From Chloroflexota bacterium (lineage in GTDB: Bacteria > Chloroflexota > Anaerolineae > UBA4142), in NCBI GenBank assembly GCA_016219275.1, contig JACRBM010000024.1:62001-126000 (forward strand): a stretch of DNA of 64,000 bases, in the 5' to 3' direction. The stretch's first letter is position 1. Each line of letters starts with the position of its first letter. Positions 32,094 to 40,113 of this stretch are shown piece after piece. The position numbers and the translations under genes are program-made. The notes under the pieces are model-generated. The model ran no database searches. It was not told the origin of the DNA and saw only the letters and a list, made by a program, of their open reading frames with translations.

Positions 32094-32735
32094 TCATTTT
32101 TTGTACGCGACAATCATACCATCACGGATCGGCACGAGCGATGCAATCCATCCTGGGTCAGTCGTAATCTGGCGCGTGAATTCACGAACACCTTGCGTGT
32201 CCGGCGAGTTATCTTTGGCATCAAAGATTCGACCATACCAAATCATGTTGTCAATAATAAGCACACCACCGGGTCTCAATTTCTCAGCAATGATCGGCAA
32301 TGCAGTTGGATAAGCATGTTTGTCAATGTCATTGAAAATCAAATCGAACGAATCCGACATGGTCTCAAGTTTTTGCACCGCCTCGCCAACATGGTATTGC
32401 ACAATGGCTTGCAAGCCCAGCACCGCCAAATGGCGCCTCGCACGTTGCGATAGTTCTTCATCCCACACGACATGGTGCACTTGACCGCCGCCATTTTCCT
32501 TGACCGCTTGCGCGAACCAAGCCGTCGAGTATCCAAAACCAGAACCCATTTCAAAAACACGTTGCGCGCGAATCATCCGCGCAATTTGATAACAAAGGTA
32601 TCCTGCCGCGGGACCAATGATTGGGAAATCGGTTTCTGCCGCGTATCGCTCCATCGCTTGCATTTCAACTGGGCGCGCTGGAACTAGCGCATCCAGATAG
32701 TCATGTAATTGAGATGAAATCAACCTGCACTCCAT
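32094..32735 (-). CDS. Class I SAM-dependent O-methyltransferase
   Basis: A 213-residue catechol-O-methyltransferase-like (Methyltransf_3) enzyme. Motif I VFEMGSGFGYSTAWFAQ, then DLIFNDIDKHAYP with the metal-binding Asp, and RPGGVLIIDNMIW. Start at ATG 32735, 4 bp after a radical SAM 3'-end stop, so it was probably once directly coupled to the radical SAM gene now separated by the Uma2 cassette. Confidence 0.92.
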   Translation of the reverse strand: MECRLISSQLHDYLDALVPARPVEMQAMERYAAETDFPIIGPAAGYLCYQIARMIRAQRVFEMGSGFGYSTAWFAQAVKENGGGQVHHVVWDEELSQRARRHLAVLGLQAIVQYHVGEAVQKLETMSDSFDLIFNDIDKHAYPTALPIIAEKLRPGGVLIIDNMIWYGRIFDAKDNSPDTQGVREFTRQITTDPGWIASLVPIRDGMIVAYKK

Positions 32736-32738
32736 CTA

Positions 32739-32842
32739 TCAATGTGCTTCAGCATTCGCACGCGCGCCGCGGAAAAAGCGCAACGCATCCTTGACGCGCT
32801 CTGGCGCGTCCAGCCACGTATCGCGCATCAACAAGCGCCGCG
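32739..32842 (-). pseudogene. Duplicated 3' end of the radical SAM gene (direct repeat, left copy)
   Basis: 104 bp matching the last 104 bp of the gene at 33462-34925 with about 7 differences. It encodes RRLLMRDTWLDAPERVKDAL and onward to RGARANAEAH-stop, against MNAPERV..NAQAH in the intact gene. It lies directly after the Uma2 stop and directly before the O-methyltransferase start. Together with the intact copy it brackets the Uma2 gene. Confidence 0.93.
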
Positions 32843-32844
32843 AT

Positions 32845-33438
32845 TTATCCGAAACTGTCGCTTTTCTCGCCCTGCCACTCGACCTTTTCGTAGATGGTCA
32901 TCAACGGAATCTGGATTTCCAACGAAGGCAGGTTCAAGATCGCGTCCATTTGTTCCAACGTTTCCAGAACCCAGAAATTTCCATCACGATGAAAATGTTC
33001 GATGTACGGTTTCGTCTGATCAATCATCACATATTCTTTCAAACTGGGAATGTGGCGATACATGGCAAATTTCGCGCCGCGATCGTACTCTTTGGTCGAA
33101 TCCGACCACACTTCGACCAGCACAATCGGATTGAGAACCGTATCATCGCGTCCCGGCACAAATTCGATTTTTCCACAGATCACCGTCACATCGGGATAGG
33201 TGTACAAACCGCTCTTCTGAACACGCAAACGGACATCCGTGCTAAACACCCGGCAGGGTTTGGAAGACAAAAACCAATCAAACGACTTGGCAACATTGAA
33301 GGTGATTTGATTGTGATTGACCGACCCGCCCGACATAGCAAAAATTTCACCATCGCAGTACTCACTCCGCTGATCGGATTTTTCTTCTAACAACAAATAC
33401 TCTTCGGGTGTGAACAATCGGTGACGCGGATTAATCAT
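32845..33438 (-). CDS. Uma2 family nuclease-like protein flanked by direct repeats
   Basis: Encodes 197 residues of the classical Uma2 layout: RLFTPEEYLLLEE, SEYCDGEIFAMSGGS, HNQITFNVAKSFDWFL, YTYPDVTVICG (Asp), PIVLVEVWSDSTKEYDRGAKF (Glu-x-Val and Lys) and HIPSLKEYVMID. A PD-(D/E)XK fold. Distinct from the shorter pair at 9.1 kb. The gene is the sole content of a ~620-bp segment bounded by 104-bp repeats of the neighbouring gene's end. Confidence 0.92.
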   Translation of the reverse strand: MINPRHRLFTPEEYLLLEEKSDQRSEYCDGEIFAMSGGSVNHNQITFNVAKSFDWFLSSKPCRVFSTDVRLRVQKSGLYTYPDVTVICGKIEFVPGRDDTVLNPIVLVEVWSDSTKEYDRGAKFAMYRHIPSLKEYVMIDQTKPYIEHFHRDGNFWVLETLEQMDAILNLPSLEIQIPLMTIYEKVEWQGEKSDSFG

Positions 33439-33461
33439 CAGTGTCCCCCTTGAGAGCCAAG

Positions 33462-34925
33462 TCAATGCGCTTGCGCATTCGCGCGTGCGCCGCGGAAAAA
33501 GCGCAACGCATCCTTGACGCGCTCTGGCGCGTTCATCCACGTATCGCGCATCAACAAGCGCCGCGCCAGTCGCGATGGACGAAAATAGAATCGCCGGTAC
33601 GCTTCGTGCCACTTGCGTTCGACGACCTCGGCGGTAAGATCGCCAACCTGGAAATGCGCCTTGTCCGCGTGAATTGCGTAATCGTCCCAGTTGTGCGAAA
33701 AGAGAATGCCTTCCTTCTCGACCAACTTCCACAACTCGGTGCCCGGGTACGGTGCGGCGATCATAAAGTTCGCGAGGTCGGGATCGAGTTCGAGCGCGAG
33801 TTGAATCGTCTTTTCCATTGTTTCTTCGGTCTCGTGCGGCATTCCGAAAATGAAAAAGCCCATCGTTTGCAACCCAGCCGCTTTGGCGTGCTTGAACGCG
33901 GCGCGCACCTGATCGAACGTTTGCGATTTCTTGACGACGCGTTTCAAAATAAACTCGTCACCGCTTTCGACGCCAAAGCCCACGCGCTTGCAACCGGCTT
34001 GCCGCATCAACTTGAACAATTCGAGATCGGTGTGATTCACCTTCATCCCGTGCACCGTCACCCAGGGTACGGTATTCAGCCCTTCCGCGATAATCGCGCG
34101 GCACAATTCTTTCGCGCGTTTCAAGTCGAGATTCCAAATGTCGTCGGTCACGCCGATTTCGGTCGCGCGCAAATCCTTGACGAGCATCCGCCATTCGCGC
34201 ATCACATTTTCGACGGAACGCGCGCGCCACGTGTCGCCGGTGATCGGCTTGGAGCAATACGTGCATTTGTACGGACAGCCGCGCGAGGTAACAATCGTAT
34301 ACGCGCGCGCATTCGGATCGAGTCCATCGGTGAGCGGATTCAAGTTGGTGTAGCGTTCGATCTTGAACAGGTGATACGCCGGCGTCGGGATGCTGTCGAG
34401 ATCGAGTGGCAGCGGGCGATCCAGGTTGTGCATCACGTTTCCCGTCGCATCGCGCCAGGACAAGCCGAGAATGTTTCGCAATCGTGAATCGTTGATTGCC
34501 GACCGCGAACCGCCCTGCGCGGTCGTTTCGAGCACGCGCAGAATTTCGACGAGCGTACTTTCCGCTTCGCCGCGCACGACCAGATCCACTTCGGGATGTT
34601 GCATGGATTCGTCCGGCTGAAGCGTGAGATGCGGTCCGCCGAGAATCGAAACCGCGCCGCGCGCTTGCGTCTCAGATGCGACCTTCCACGCTTCGTTGAT
34701 GAGCACCGTCGGCGCGGACACGCCGACGACATCGTACGGACGATTCTCCGCGCGCGCACGATCCAACACTTGCGCGACCGAGTCGTCCTCGACCGCGCCA
34801 TCGTGCAAGGTCACATCGGAATAGCCGTTCGCCAGAAGCGAACCGGCAAGATAGCCCAAGCCGTTATGAATATGGGCGCGCGAGTTCCACACTTTGGATT
34901 CGGGAGAAACGAGCAGAATACGCAT
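33462..34925 (-). CDS. B12-binding-type radical SAM protein 1
   Basis: Encodes 487 residues. N-terminal cobalamin-binding-like Rossmann domain (MRILLVSPES, DVVGVSAPTVLINEAW, SILGGPHLTLQPDE, VVRGEAESTL), then CPYKCTYC, TDDIWNLD, GVESGDEFILKRVVK and FFIFGMPHETEETMEKT. Closest in the window to protein 3 (37773), including the C-terminal EAYRRFYFRP segment. The last 104 bp are duplicated past the Uma2 gene. Substrate unknown; this family does methylations and rearrangements of unactivated carbons. Confidence 0.92.
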   Translation of the reverse strand: MRILLVSPESKVWNSRAHIHNGLGYLAGSLLANGYSDVTLHDGAVEDDSVAQVLDRARAENRPYDVVGVSAPTVLINEAWKVASETQARGAVSILGGPHLTLQPDESMQHPEVDLVVRGEAESTLVEILRVLETTAQGGSRSAINDSRLRNILGLSWRDATGNVMHNLDRPLPLDLDSIPTPAYHLFKIERYTNLNPLTDGLDPNARAYTIVTSRGCPYKCTYCSKPITGDTWRARSVENVMREWRMLVKDLRATEIGVTDDIWNLDLKRAKELCRAIIAEGLNTVPWVTVHGMKVNHTDLELFKLMRQAGCKRVGFGVESGDEFILKRVVKKSQTFDQVRAAFKHAKAAGLQTMGFFIFGMPHETEETMEKTIQLALELDPDLANFMIAAPYPGTELWKLVEKEGILFSHNWDDYAIHADKAHFQVGDLTAEVVERKWHEAYRRFYFRPSRLARRLLMRDTWMNAPERVKDALRFFRGARANAQAH

Positions 34926-34933
34926 ACTTTTTC

Positions 34934-35339
34934 TTACCCACTTTTCCAATTCTCAACCTGGAGACCCAGGTCGTCGAAATCTTTTTCGTTATCGGTCACG
35001 AGAATCGCGCCGAGTCGTTTTACTTGCGCGGCGATGAGAACATCCGCGTCGGCAATCGGTCTGCCATCAAGTTCGCGTTGCGACCACAGTTGGGCGGCGC
35101 GCGCCCAGTCTTGCGGCTCAACCTCATGCCAAACAAACTTGGGGATCAACCTTTCAAAAAAACGCCGATTGCTTTTGCGCATCGCGCTTGAGTAAACCGC
35201 GTTTGATTTCGAAATACACAATTGGCGAGAGCACAAGCACATCATTCGCAACAAACGAGTCTTCGGCACGTTGTTCAACCGATTGATTACGCCGCAACAG
35301 CAAGGAGATGATGTTGGTATCGAGAAGATATGTTGTCAT
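34934..35339 (-). pseudogene. VapC-type PIN toxin, frameshifted
   Basis: The first frame reads MTTYLLDTNIISLLLRRNQS and onward to KRDAQKQSAFF-stop. The rest continues in another frame as ERLIPKFVWHEVEPQDWARA and then ADADVLIAAQ and ILVTDNEKDFDDLGL. The break is at a run of seven T (35156-35162): six T would give one ~134-residue PIN RNase with Asp7, Glu and the C-terminal TDNEKDF site. It could be inactivation, slippage or a sequencing artefact. Coupled to the antitoxin by ATGA. Confidence 0.82.
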
Positions 35340-35707
35340 AGTTCAATGTCTCGGAAACGTAACCGCCGTGTACGGAGTTCTTGTTCAAATTCATCCCACT
35401 GCTCTGGAGTCCAATCATCCGGTTCTTGCATCCACTCACGGAGAATCCTGATCGCTTCAAGATTTTCCGGCTTGGTCTTTGGTTTGGCAAGTTTACTAAC
35501 TTGGTGTTTGCCATTCTTCGGTGCGACGCGTTGCTCGACTGGGACAATCAACAACCCCTTGCCGGTGTCTACCCAGCGCAAACGCGACTTGGAGGTCACG
35601 CGGTAGCGTTCGCGGAACTCACGCGGAATCTGGGTCGTGCCGCGCGCGGTAACGACCGTAATCGGTTCGGCGGAATAGGTTGCTTTCGTTTCTTTGAGTT
35701 TTGCCAT
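35336..35707 (-). CDS. AbrB/MazE-like antitoxin
   Basis: A 123-residue protein. TVVTARGTTQIPREFRERYRV followed by RLRWVDTGKGLLIVPVE is the SpoVT/AbrB swapped-hairpin DNA-binding domain. The acidic C-terminal helix (EWMQEPDDWTPEQWDEFEQE) would bind the toxin. AAGGAGG before ATG 35707; its stop overlaps the vapC start (ATGA). Confidence 0.87.
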   Translation of the reverse strand: MAKLKETKATYSAEPITVVTARGTTQIPREFRERYRVTSKSRLRWVDTGKGLLIVPVEQRVAPKNGKHQVSKLAKPKTKPENLEAIRILREWMQEPDDWTPEQWDEFEQELRTRRLRFRDIEL

Positions 35708-35820
35708 CGCGCACCTCCTTCGCGAAACGATTATACACCGCGCCGGAATCGCGGTCAACAAAAACAAAGGCGAGATCCTTCGAGTCTGCTCAGGACGCCT
35801 CGCCTCATTGTGACGATGAA

Positions 35821-36027
35821 TTAGCCGAGTTCGTGAACGTGCTTTTGCAGTTCGCGTTGCGGAAATTGAACGTACTGCTCCGGCATAATTTGCTCGATCT
35901 CTTTCGGCGTCAAACGGAGTTTGAGATTTTCGAACGCATCCTCTGCCGTCGTGCCGTATGCCAATTTCTTTTTGCCGTTCTTCATCGCGAACAGGAAAAA
36001 GTGGTGCGGATTATTGAAACTGCTCAT
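35821..36027 (-). CDS. Small hypothetical protein
   Basis: A 68-residue protein MSSFNNPHHFFLFAMKNGKK.. with YGTTAEDAFENLKLRLTPKE. GGAAGG lies before the ATG. It lies alone between the vapBC pair and the radical SAM genes. Not recognised. Confidence 0.55.
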   Translation of the reverse strand: MSSFNNPHHFFLFAMKNGKKKLAYGTTAEDAFENLKLRLTPKEIEQIMPEQYVQFPQRELQKHVHELG

Positions 36028-36029
36028 CG

Positions 36030-36098
36030 TTTCCTTCCAGAAATTTCCTTCCGTTCCCTCATTTCCTTCCGTTCCCTTTTTTCAAATGAAGGAAATCG
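36030..36098. repeat. Purine/pyrimidine-asymmetric repeat (TTTCCTTCCGTTCCC)
   Basis: Several copies of ATTTCCTTCCGTTCCC on the plus strand and one inverted GAAGGAAAT, upstream of the 35821 gene. Confidence 0.65.
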
Positions 36099-36101
36099 GA
36101 A

Positions 36102-37460
36102 TTACGCTTTAATCAGCGCGTCCTCGAACACGCCGGATTTGCCGCGCAAGAATTGCGGCAGTTCCGCGTTCACCTCGCGCTCGAACTTGCCCTTGAGCAA
36201 TTGCTTGTAGAACTTGTAGTCAATGCCCTTGACTTTTTCATCGTCGGGATAGCGATGATAGTTTTCTTTCGACATGCGGCTCTTGCCTTCGGCGATCAGT
36301 TGATAGCCAAGCGCCGACCCAGGATACGGCGCATAGTACGAAATCGAAGGGAGCACACGCTTCATACGCTTGAGCATCCGAATCGTGTCGAACGCGTCCT
36401 CCGGCGTTTCGCCGGGAATACCGAGCATGATGTTCGCCCAGAATTTCGGCGGGATGTAGCCGCGCGCTTCGACATCGTCGCCGATTTTGTTCAACAGATC
36501 ACTCGCGAAATAATTGTCCTCCGCAGTGCATTCCTTGTTCAGGATTTTCAATACGCGATCGCTGCCCGACTCGAAACCGATCGAGATGATATTCCAATTC
36601 GTTTCGCGCACGAGCGCCTCGAACAAATCGGGCCATTGCCGCACCGTATCGGAACGCCCCGCCGCCCAGTACGACCAACGCCGATGCGCCCGGCGCGGAT
36701 ATTTTTCGATCCATTCACGCAACCACGCCGGATGCTGAAAGAACATCGAATCGTGAATCACGAACGAGCCGAGCGGACCGAACTTGTCGTCGAGATAGTT
36801 CAGTTCGTCAATCACCTGGTCTACCGATTTGCGTCCCATGTTCGGAATGTACGACGACTCGTTGCAGAACACGCATTGCCACGGACACACGCGGCTCGTC
36901 AGGATCGTCGCGACCGGACCAGGACCCCAGCCGCATTCCGGTTCGAGGGGCCAGGGAAAATCCGGCAAATTCGGATTGGGCCACAAGGTGCGATCCATCA
37001 AGAGCCAGTCCGACATGGATTTCGCGCCGATGCCTTGCACGACGCGCGGAAACGCGCGCGGGTCTTTTAGCAAGTCCACGATGACGTTCTCGCCCGGACC
37101 TTGGCAGATGTGATCGAACTCGTGGACCGTTTGCATTTCATCCGGCGCAACCGTCGCGTGCATTCCGCCGGTGATGACGATGCCGTGCGGATTCACTTGC
37201 TTGAAAATTTTCGCGGCTTGGTACGCGAACGGGTACGTGTAACTGCGGACATTCATCACGAGCAAATCATAGTTCGCGACTATCTTGGGCAACTCATCCC
37301 AGGTTCGCAATGCGCGCGTCGAAACCAAATCGGTTTCGACGCCATTGCTTTTCAACACCGTTCGAAGCAGACCCAAGCCGTGATCCTGCCAGCGGTCGTG
37401 CGCGCCGGCGGGTCGCACGAACACACCCAGGTCACCCAGGTCGAGCCACAGTCGTTTCAT
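36102..37460 (-). CDS. B12-binding-type radical SAM protein 2
   Basis: Encodes 452 residues. The N-terminal B12-like domain is atypical (MKRLWLDLGDLGVFVRPAGA, IVITGGMHATVAPDEMQTVHEF), then ILTSRVCPWQCVFCNESSY with CxxxCxxC, GFESGSDRVLKILNK and IMLGIPGETPEDAF. GMHATVAP matches the usual GG-x-H-x-T-x-x-P cobalamin-domain segment. Its start overlaps the stop of the small membrane protein gene by ATGA. Diverged from the other three. Confidence 0.9.
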   Translation of the reverse strand: MKRLWLDLGDLGVFVRPAGAHDRWQDHGLGLLRTVLKSNGVETDLVSTRALRTWDELPKIVANYDLLVMNVRSYTYPFAYQAAKIFKQVNPHGIVITGGMHATVAPDEMQTVHEFDHICQGPGENVIVDLLKDPRAFPRVVQGIGAKSMSDWLLMDRTLWPNPNLPDFPWPLEPECGWGPGPVATILTSRVCPWQCVFCNESSYIPNMGRKSVDQVIDELNYLDDKFGPLGSFVIHDSMFFQHPAWLREWIEKYPRRAHRRWSYWAAGRSDTVRQWPDLFEALVRETNWNIISIGFESGSDRVLKILNKECTAEDNYFASDLLNKIGDDVEARGYIPPKFWANIMLGIPGETPEDAFDTIRMLKRMKRVLPSISYYAPYPGSALGYQLIAEGKSRMSKENYHRYPDDEKVKGIDYKFYKQLLKGKFEREVNAELPQFLRGKSGVFEDALIKA

Positions 37461-37783
37461 TTCCTTCGTGATAACCTCTGCGCCAAAATTTTCGGTTTTA
37501 GTTGTCGGCGGATCAGCTTCAATTCGGCCGGCAACAGAATGAGGAACGCCAGTAAGCCAGTCAGCGCACCGATCAACAGAACGATGGCGACGGTGATGAA
37601 TTTGGGAGACATCGGTAGCCCATCAACATCTTTGAAGAAAACAATGCCCCCGTACAGAACGACCGTCGCGACCGCGATCCCCAGAGTCAAACCGCCCACC
37701 ATGTAGTAGTTGAGCAGCTTGAGCAATTCGGTAAATTCACACTTGGCGATCCAGTCGCGATCGTCACCGCGCTTAACACGCAA
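37457..37783 (-). CDS. Small two-helix membrane protein between radical SAM genes
   Basis: A 108-residue protein with helices VGGLTLGIAVATVVLYGGIV and ITVAIVLLIGALTGLLAFLI. The cytoplasmic tail is basic (LIRRQLKPKILAQRLSRRK). It overlaps genes on both sides (4 bp and 11 bp), so it belongs to the operon. Function unknown. Confidence 0.75.
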   Translation of the reverse strand: MRVKRGDDRDWIAKCEFTELLKLLNYYMVGGLTLGIAVATVVLYGGIVFFKDVDGLPMSPKFITVAIVLLIGALTGLLAFLILLPAELKLIRRQLKPKILAQRLSRRK

Positions 37784-39269
37784 CTTGAGTCTCCTCGACC
37801 ATCGCTTTCACGTCGTCTTTGGTTTTTCTGGGGAACGCGACGTGCCATGCCATTCGCAACACACGCGGAAAATTCTGCCACGTGGATTTACGCATGAATG
37901 TCATCAAGATGCGATGCGGACGATAATAGAATCGGCGGTACGCTTCTTTCCACTTTTTCTCTTGCGCGCTCGCCGTAGTTTCGCCTAGTTCAAACCGCGC
38001 CTTGCCTTCAAAGAAAACATAGTCCTGCCAATCCTTGACGAGCATTCGTCCGCCGTTGCGATGCACCTGCTCCCAGACCTTGGTCCCTGGATACGGCGTC
38101 ATCATCGAAAAATTCGCGACGAGCGGATCGAGTTCGCACGCGAATTGAATCGTCTTTTCCATCGTTGCTTCGGTGTCGCCCGGCAAGCCGATGATGAAAA
38201 AGCCGACCGTTTCGAGTCCGACCTTTTTCGCGTTCTTGAACGCGGCGCGGATTTGATCGTGCGTCACGCGCTTGTCAATGGATTCGAGAATATCCTCGTC
38301 GCCGGTCTCGACGCCGAACGCGAGCCGCAACAATCCGGCATCTTTCATGTGCCTGAGCAATTCCTCGTCCGCAAGATTCGCGCGAATACCGTTGATGAGG
38401 ATCCACGGCACGTGATTGAGTTTTTCTTGGATGAGCAAATCGCACAACTCGTGCAAGCGTTTGCGATTGATGTTCGCCGAATCGTCGAGGATGCCGATTT
38501 CTTGGGCGCCCAATTCGACGACGAGATGTTTCCACTCTTTGACGACGCTCTCCGGCGAACGCGCGCGCCACTTTTCCGCCATCACGCTTTGCGAGCAGAA
38601 CGTGCAACGATACGGACAGCCACGCGAGGTCATAATGCTGAACGACTTGCCCATTTCAATCGCATCCATCGCCGGTTGCAGTGAGGTGTAGCGCTCCATC
38701 TTGAAATACCGGTACGCCGGATACGGCAGTGCGTCGAGATCGGCAATCGCGGGACGTTCGTGCATGTGGCGAATTTTGCCGTCGCGTGTTTGGTACGTAA
38801 TGCCGAGCACGCCGTCGAGCAATTTTTGCGCGGGGTCGTGCAGGTCTTGCGTTTTGAAATTCGGATTGCCGGCTTTGGCGCGTTCGACGACCTCGCACAA
38901 ATTGATCCAGGTATCTTCGCCTTCGCCGCGCGCAACAACGTCAATTTCCGGACGCGACGCGGATTCTTCCGGCAACGCGGAAACGTGCGGACCGCCCTGC
39001 ACAATCGTCACGTCGAGCGCCGATTTGATTTCGCGCGCAGCGAACCAGCCCTGCTTGACCTGCGGCGTGTTGCTCGTAATGCCGACGATGTCGGGCTGAT
39101 AGTCGCGCACGAAATCGGTCAGTTTGACTTCTTCGACGTCCATATCAAAGACGCGCACCTCGTCACCGCGCCGCTCGCTGACCGCGGCGAGATACGCCAG
39201 ACCCAGGTGCGGCGTCGTGCGAGTATCAATCGGAAGTTGAAAGCGTGGATTTATCAGTAGAACGCGCAA
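37773..39269 (-). CDS. B12-binding-type radical SAM protein 3
   Basis: Encodes 498 residues. MRVLLINPRF, TPHLGLAYLAAV, DIVGITSNTPQVKQGWFAA, GGPHVSALPEES and VVARGEGEDTW make up the N-terminal domain. TSRGCPYRCTFCSQ binds the cluster; FGVETGDEDILESIDK and FFIIGLPGDTEATMEKT follow. Paralogue of protein 1 over its whole length, including the AYRRFYYRPHRI C-terminus. Confidence 0.92.
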   Translation of the reverse strand: MRVLLINPRFQLPIDTRTTPHLGLAYLAAVSERRGDEVRVFDMDVEEVKLTDFVRDYQPDIVGITSNTPQVKQGWFAAREIKSALDVTIVQGGPHVSALPEESASRPEIDVVARGEGEDTWINLCEVVERAKAGNPNFKTQDLHDPAQKLLDGVLGITYQTRDGKIRHMHERPAIADLDALPYPAYRYFKMERYTSLQPAMDAIEMGKSFSIMTSRGCPYRCTFCSQSVMAEKWRARSPESVVKEWKHLVVELGAQEIGILDDSANINRKRLHELCDLLIQEKLNHVPWILINGIRANLADEELLRHMKDAGLLRLAFGVETGDEDILESIDKRVTHDQIRAAFKNAKKVGLETVGFFIIGLPGDTEATMEKTIQFACELDPLVANFSMMTPYPGTKVWEQVHRNGGRMLVKDWQDYVFFEGKARFELGETTASAQEKKWKEAYRRFYYRPHRILMTFMRKSTWQNFPRVLRMAWHVAFPRKTKDDVKAMVEETQVAC

Positions 39270-39440
39270 AGCGTGCCTCCTAGAACTGGAGATGGGAAAT
39301 TGGACGTTGGAAATTGGAAATTAGAGATTGGAGAGTAGCGATCAGAGTGATGACGCAGCCATTATAGCATCGTGGGCGAGATGCGTCAATTATTCGACTC
39401 GCGGCGCAGCGTGATTTTTATAAAAATTTTTATATTTATT

Positions 39441-40109
39441 CTACGCCGCCGCAAAGCGGTAGCGGATCAGCGCGGCGAGCGATTTGATGCCGTCGCGCAC
39501 GCGGCGCAGTTTCTTGTCGCGCCGGGGATGATACGCAATCCGTACTTGACCGAACGCGACGCGCCGCTTCGCCAGTTTCGCCGTGATCTCTGGCTCGATC
39601 TCGAATCCGCGCGAGCATAAATGCAACGCGCGCAGCAACGCGGTCGGCACGACCTTGTAACACGTTTCCATATCTGCAAGCCGCGTGCCGAGCAATAGAT
39701 TCGTCATCGCCGTGAGAAATGCGTTGCCGAGATGACCGATCAACGGTTGTGTGCTCAAATCGCGCACGCCGTACACCACCTGCGCTTCGCCGCGTTCGAG
39801 CGGCGCAAGCAAGCGCGCATAGTCGCGCGGGTCGTACTCCGTGTCGGCGTCTTGAATGATGCACACATCGCCCGTCGCGTGCTGCAAGGCGGTTTGAATC
39901 GCGCCGCCCTTGCCGCAATTCGCCGCGTGATGAATCACCTTGAGACGCGGATCATTGAAACGCTCAAGCAGGCGCGGCGTCGCATCGGTGGAGCAATCGT
40001 CCACCGCGATGATTTCGCAAGCCACCGGCGAGGCGAGGACGCGGTCGAGACACGCTTGCAGTTCGCGTTCCTCGTTGTAGATCGGCAGGAGCACAGTGAG
40101 ACGAGGCAA
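39441..40109 (-). CDS. Family 2 glycosyltransferase (DPM1-like)
   Basis: A 222-residue GT-A enzyme: LTVLLPIYNEERELQ, IIAVDDCSTDATPRLL, NCGKGGAIQTAL, DVCIIQDADTEYDP (the DxD-type metal motif) and ETCYKVVPTALLRAL. This is the dolichyl/polyprenyl-phosphate-mannose-synthase-like branch. It likely transfers a sugar from an NDP donor to a lipid or to the product of the radical SAM cluster. The ~170 bp downstream of protein 3's start region hold only GGAAATTGGA-type repeats. Confidence 0.93.
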   Translation of the reverse strand: MPRLTVLLPIYNEERELQACLDRVLASPVACEIIAVDDCSTDATPRLLERFNDPRLKVIHHAANCGKGGAIQTALQHATGDVCIIQDADTEYDPRDYARLLAPLERGEAQVVYGVRDLSTQPLIGHLGNAFLTAMTNLLLGTRLADMETCYKVVPTALLRALHLCSRGFEIEPEITAKLAKRRVAFGQVRIAYHPRRDKKLRRVRDGIKSLAALIRYRFAAA

Positions 40110-40113
40110 AATG

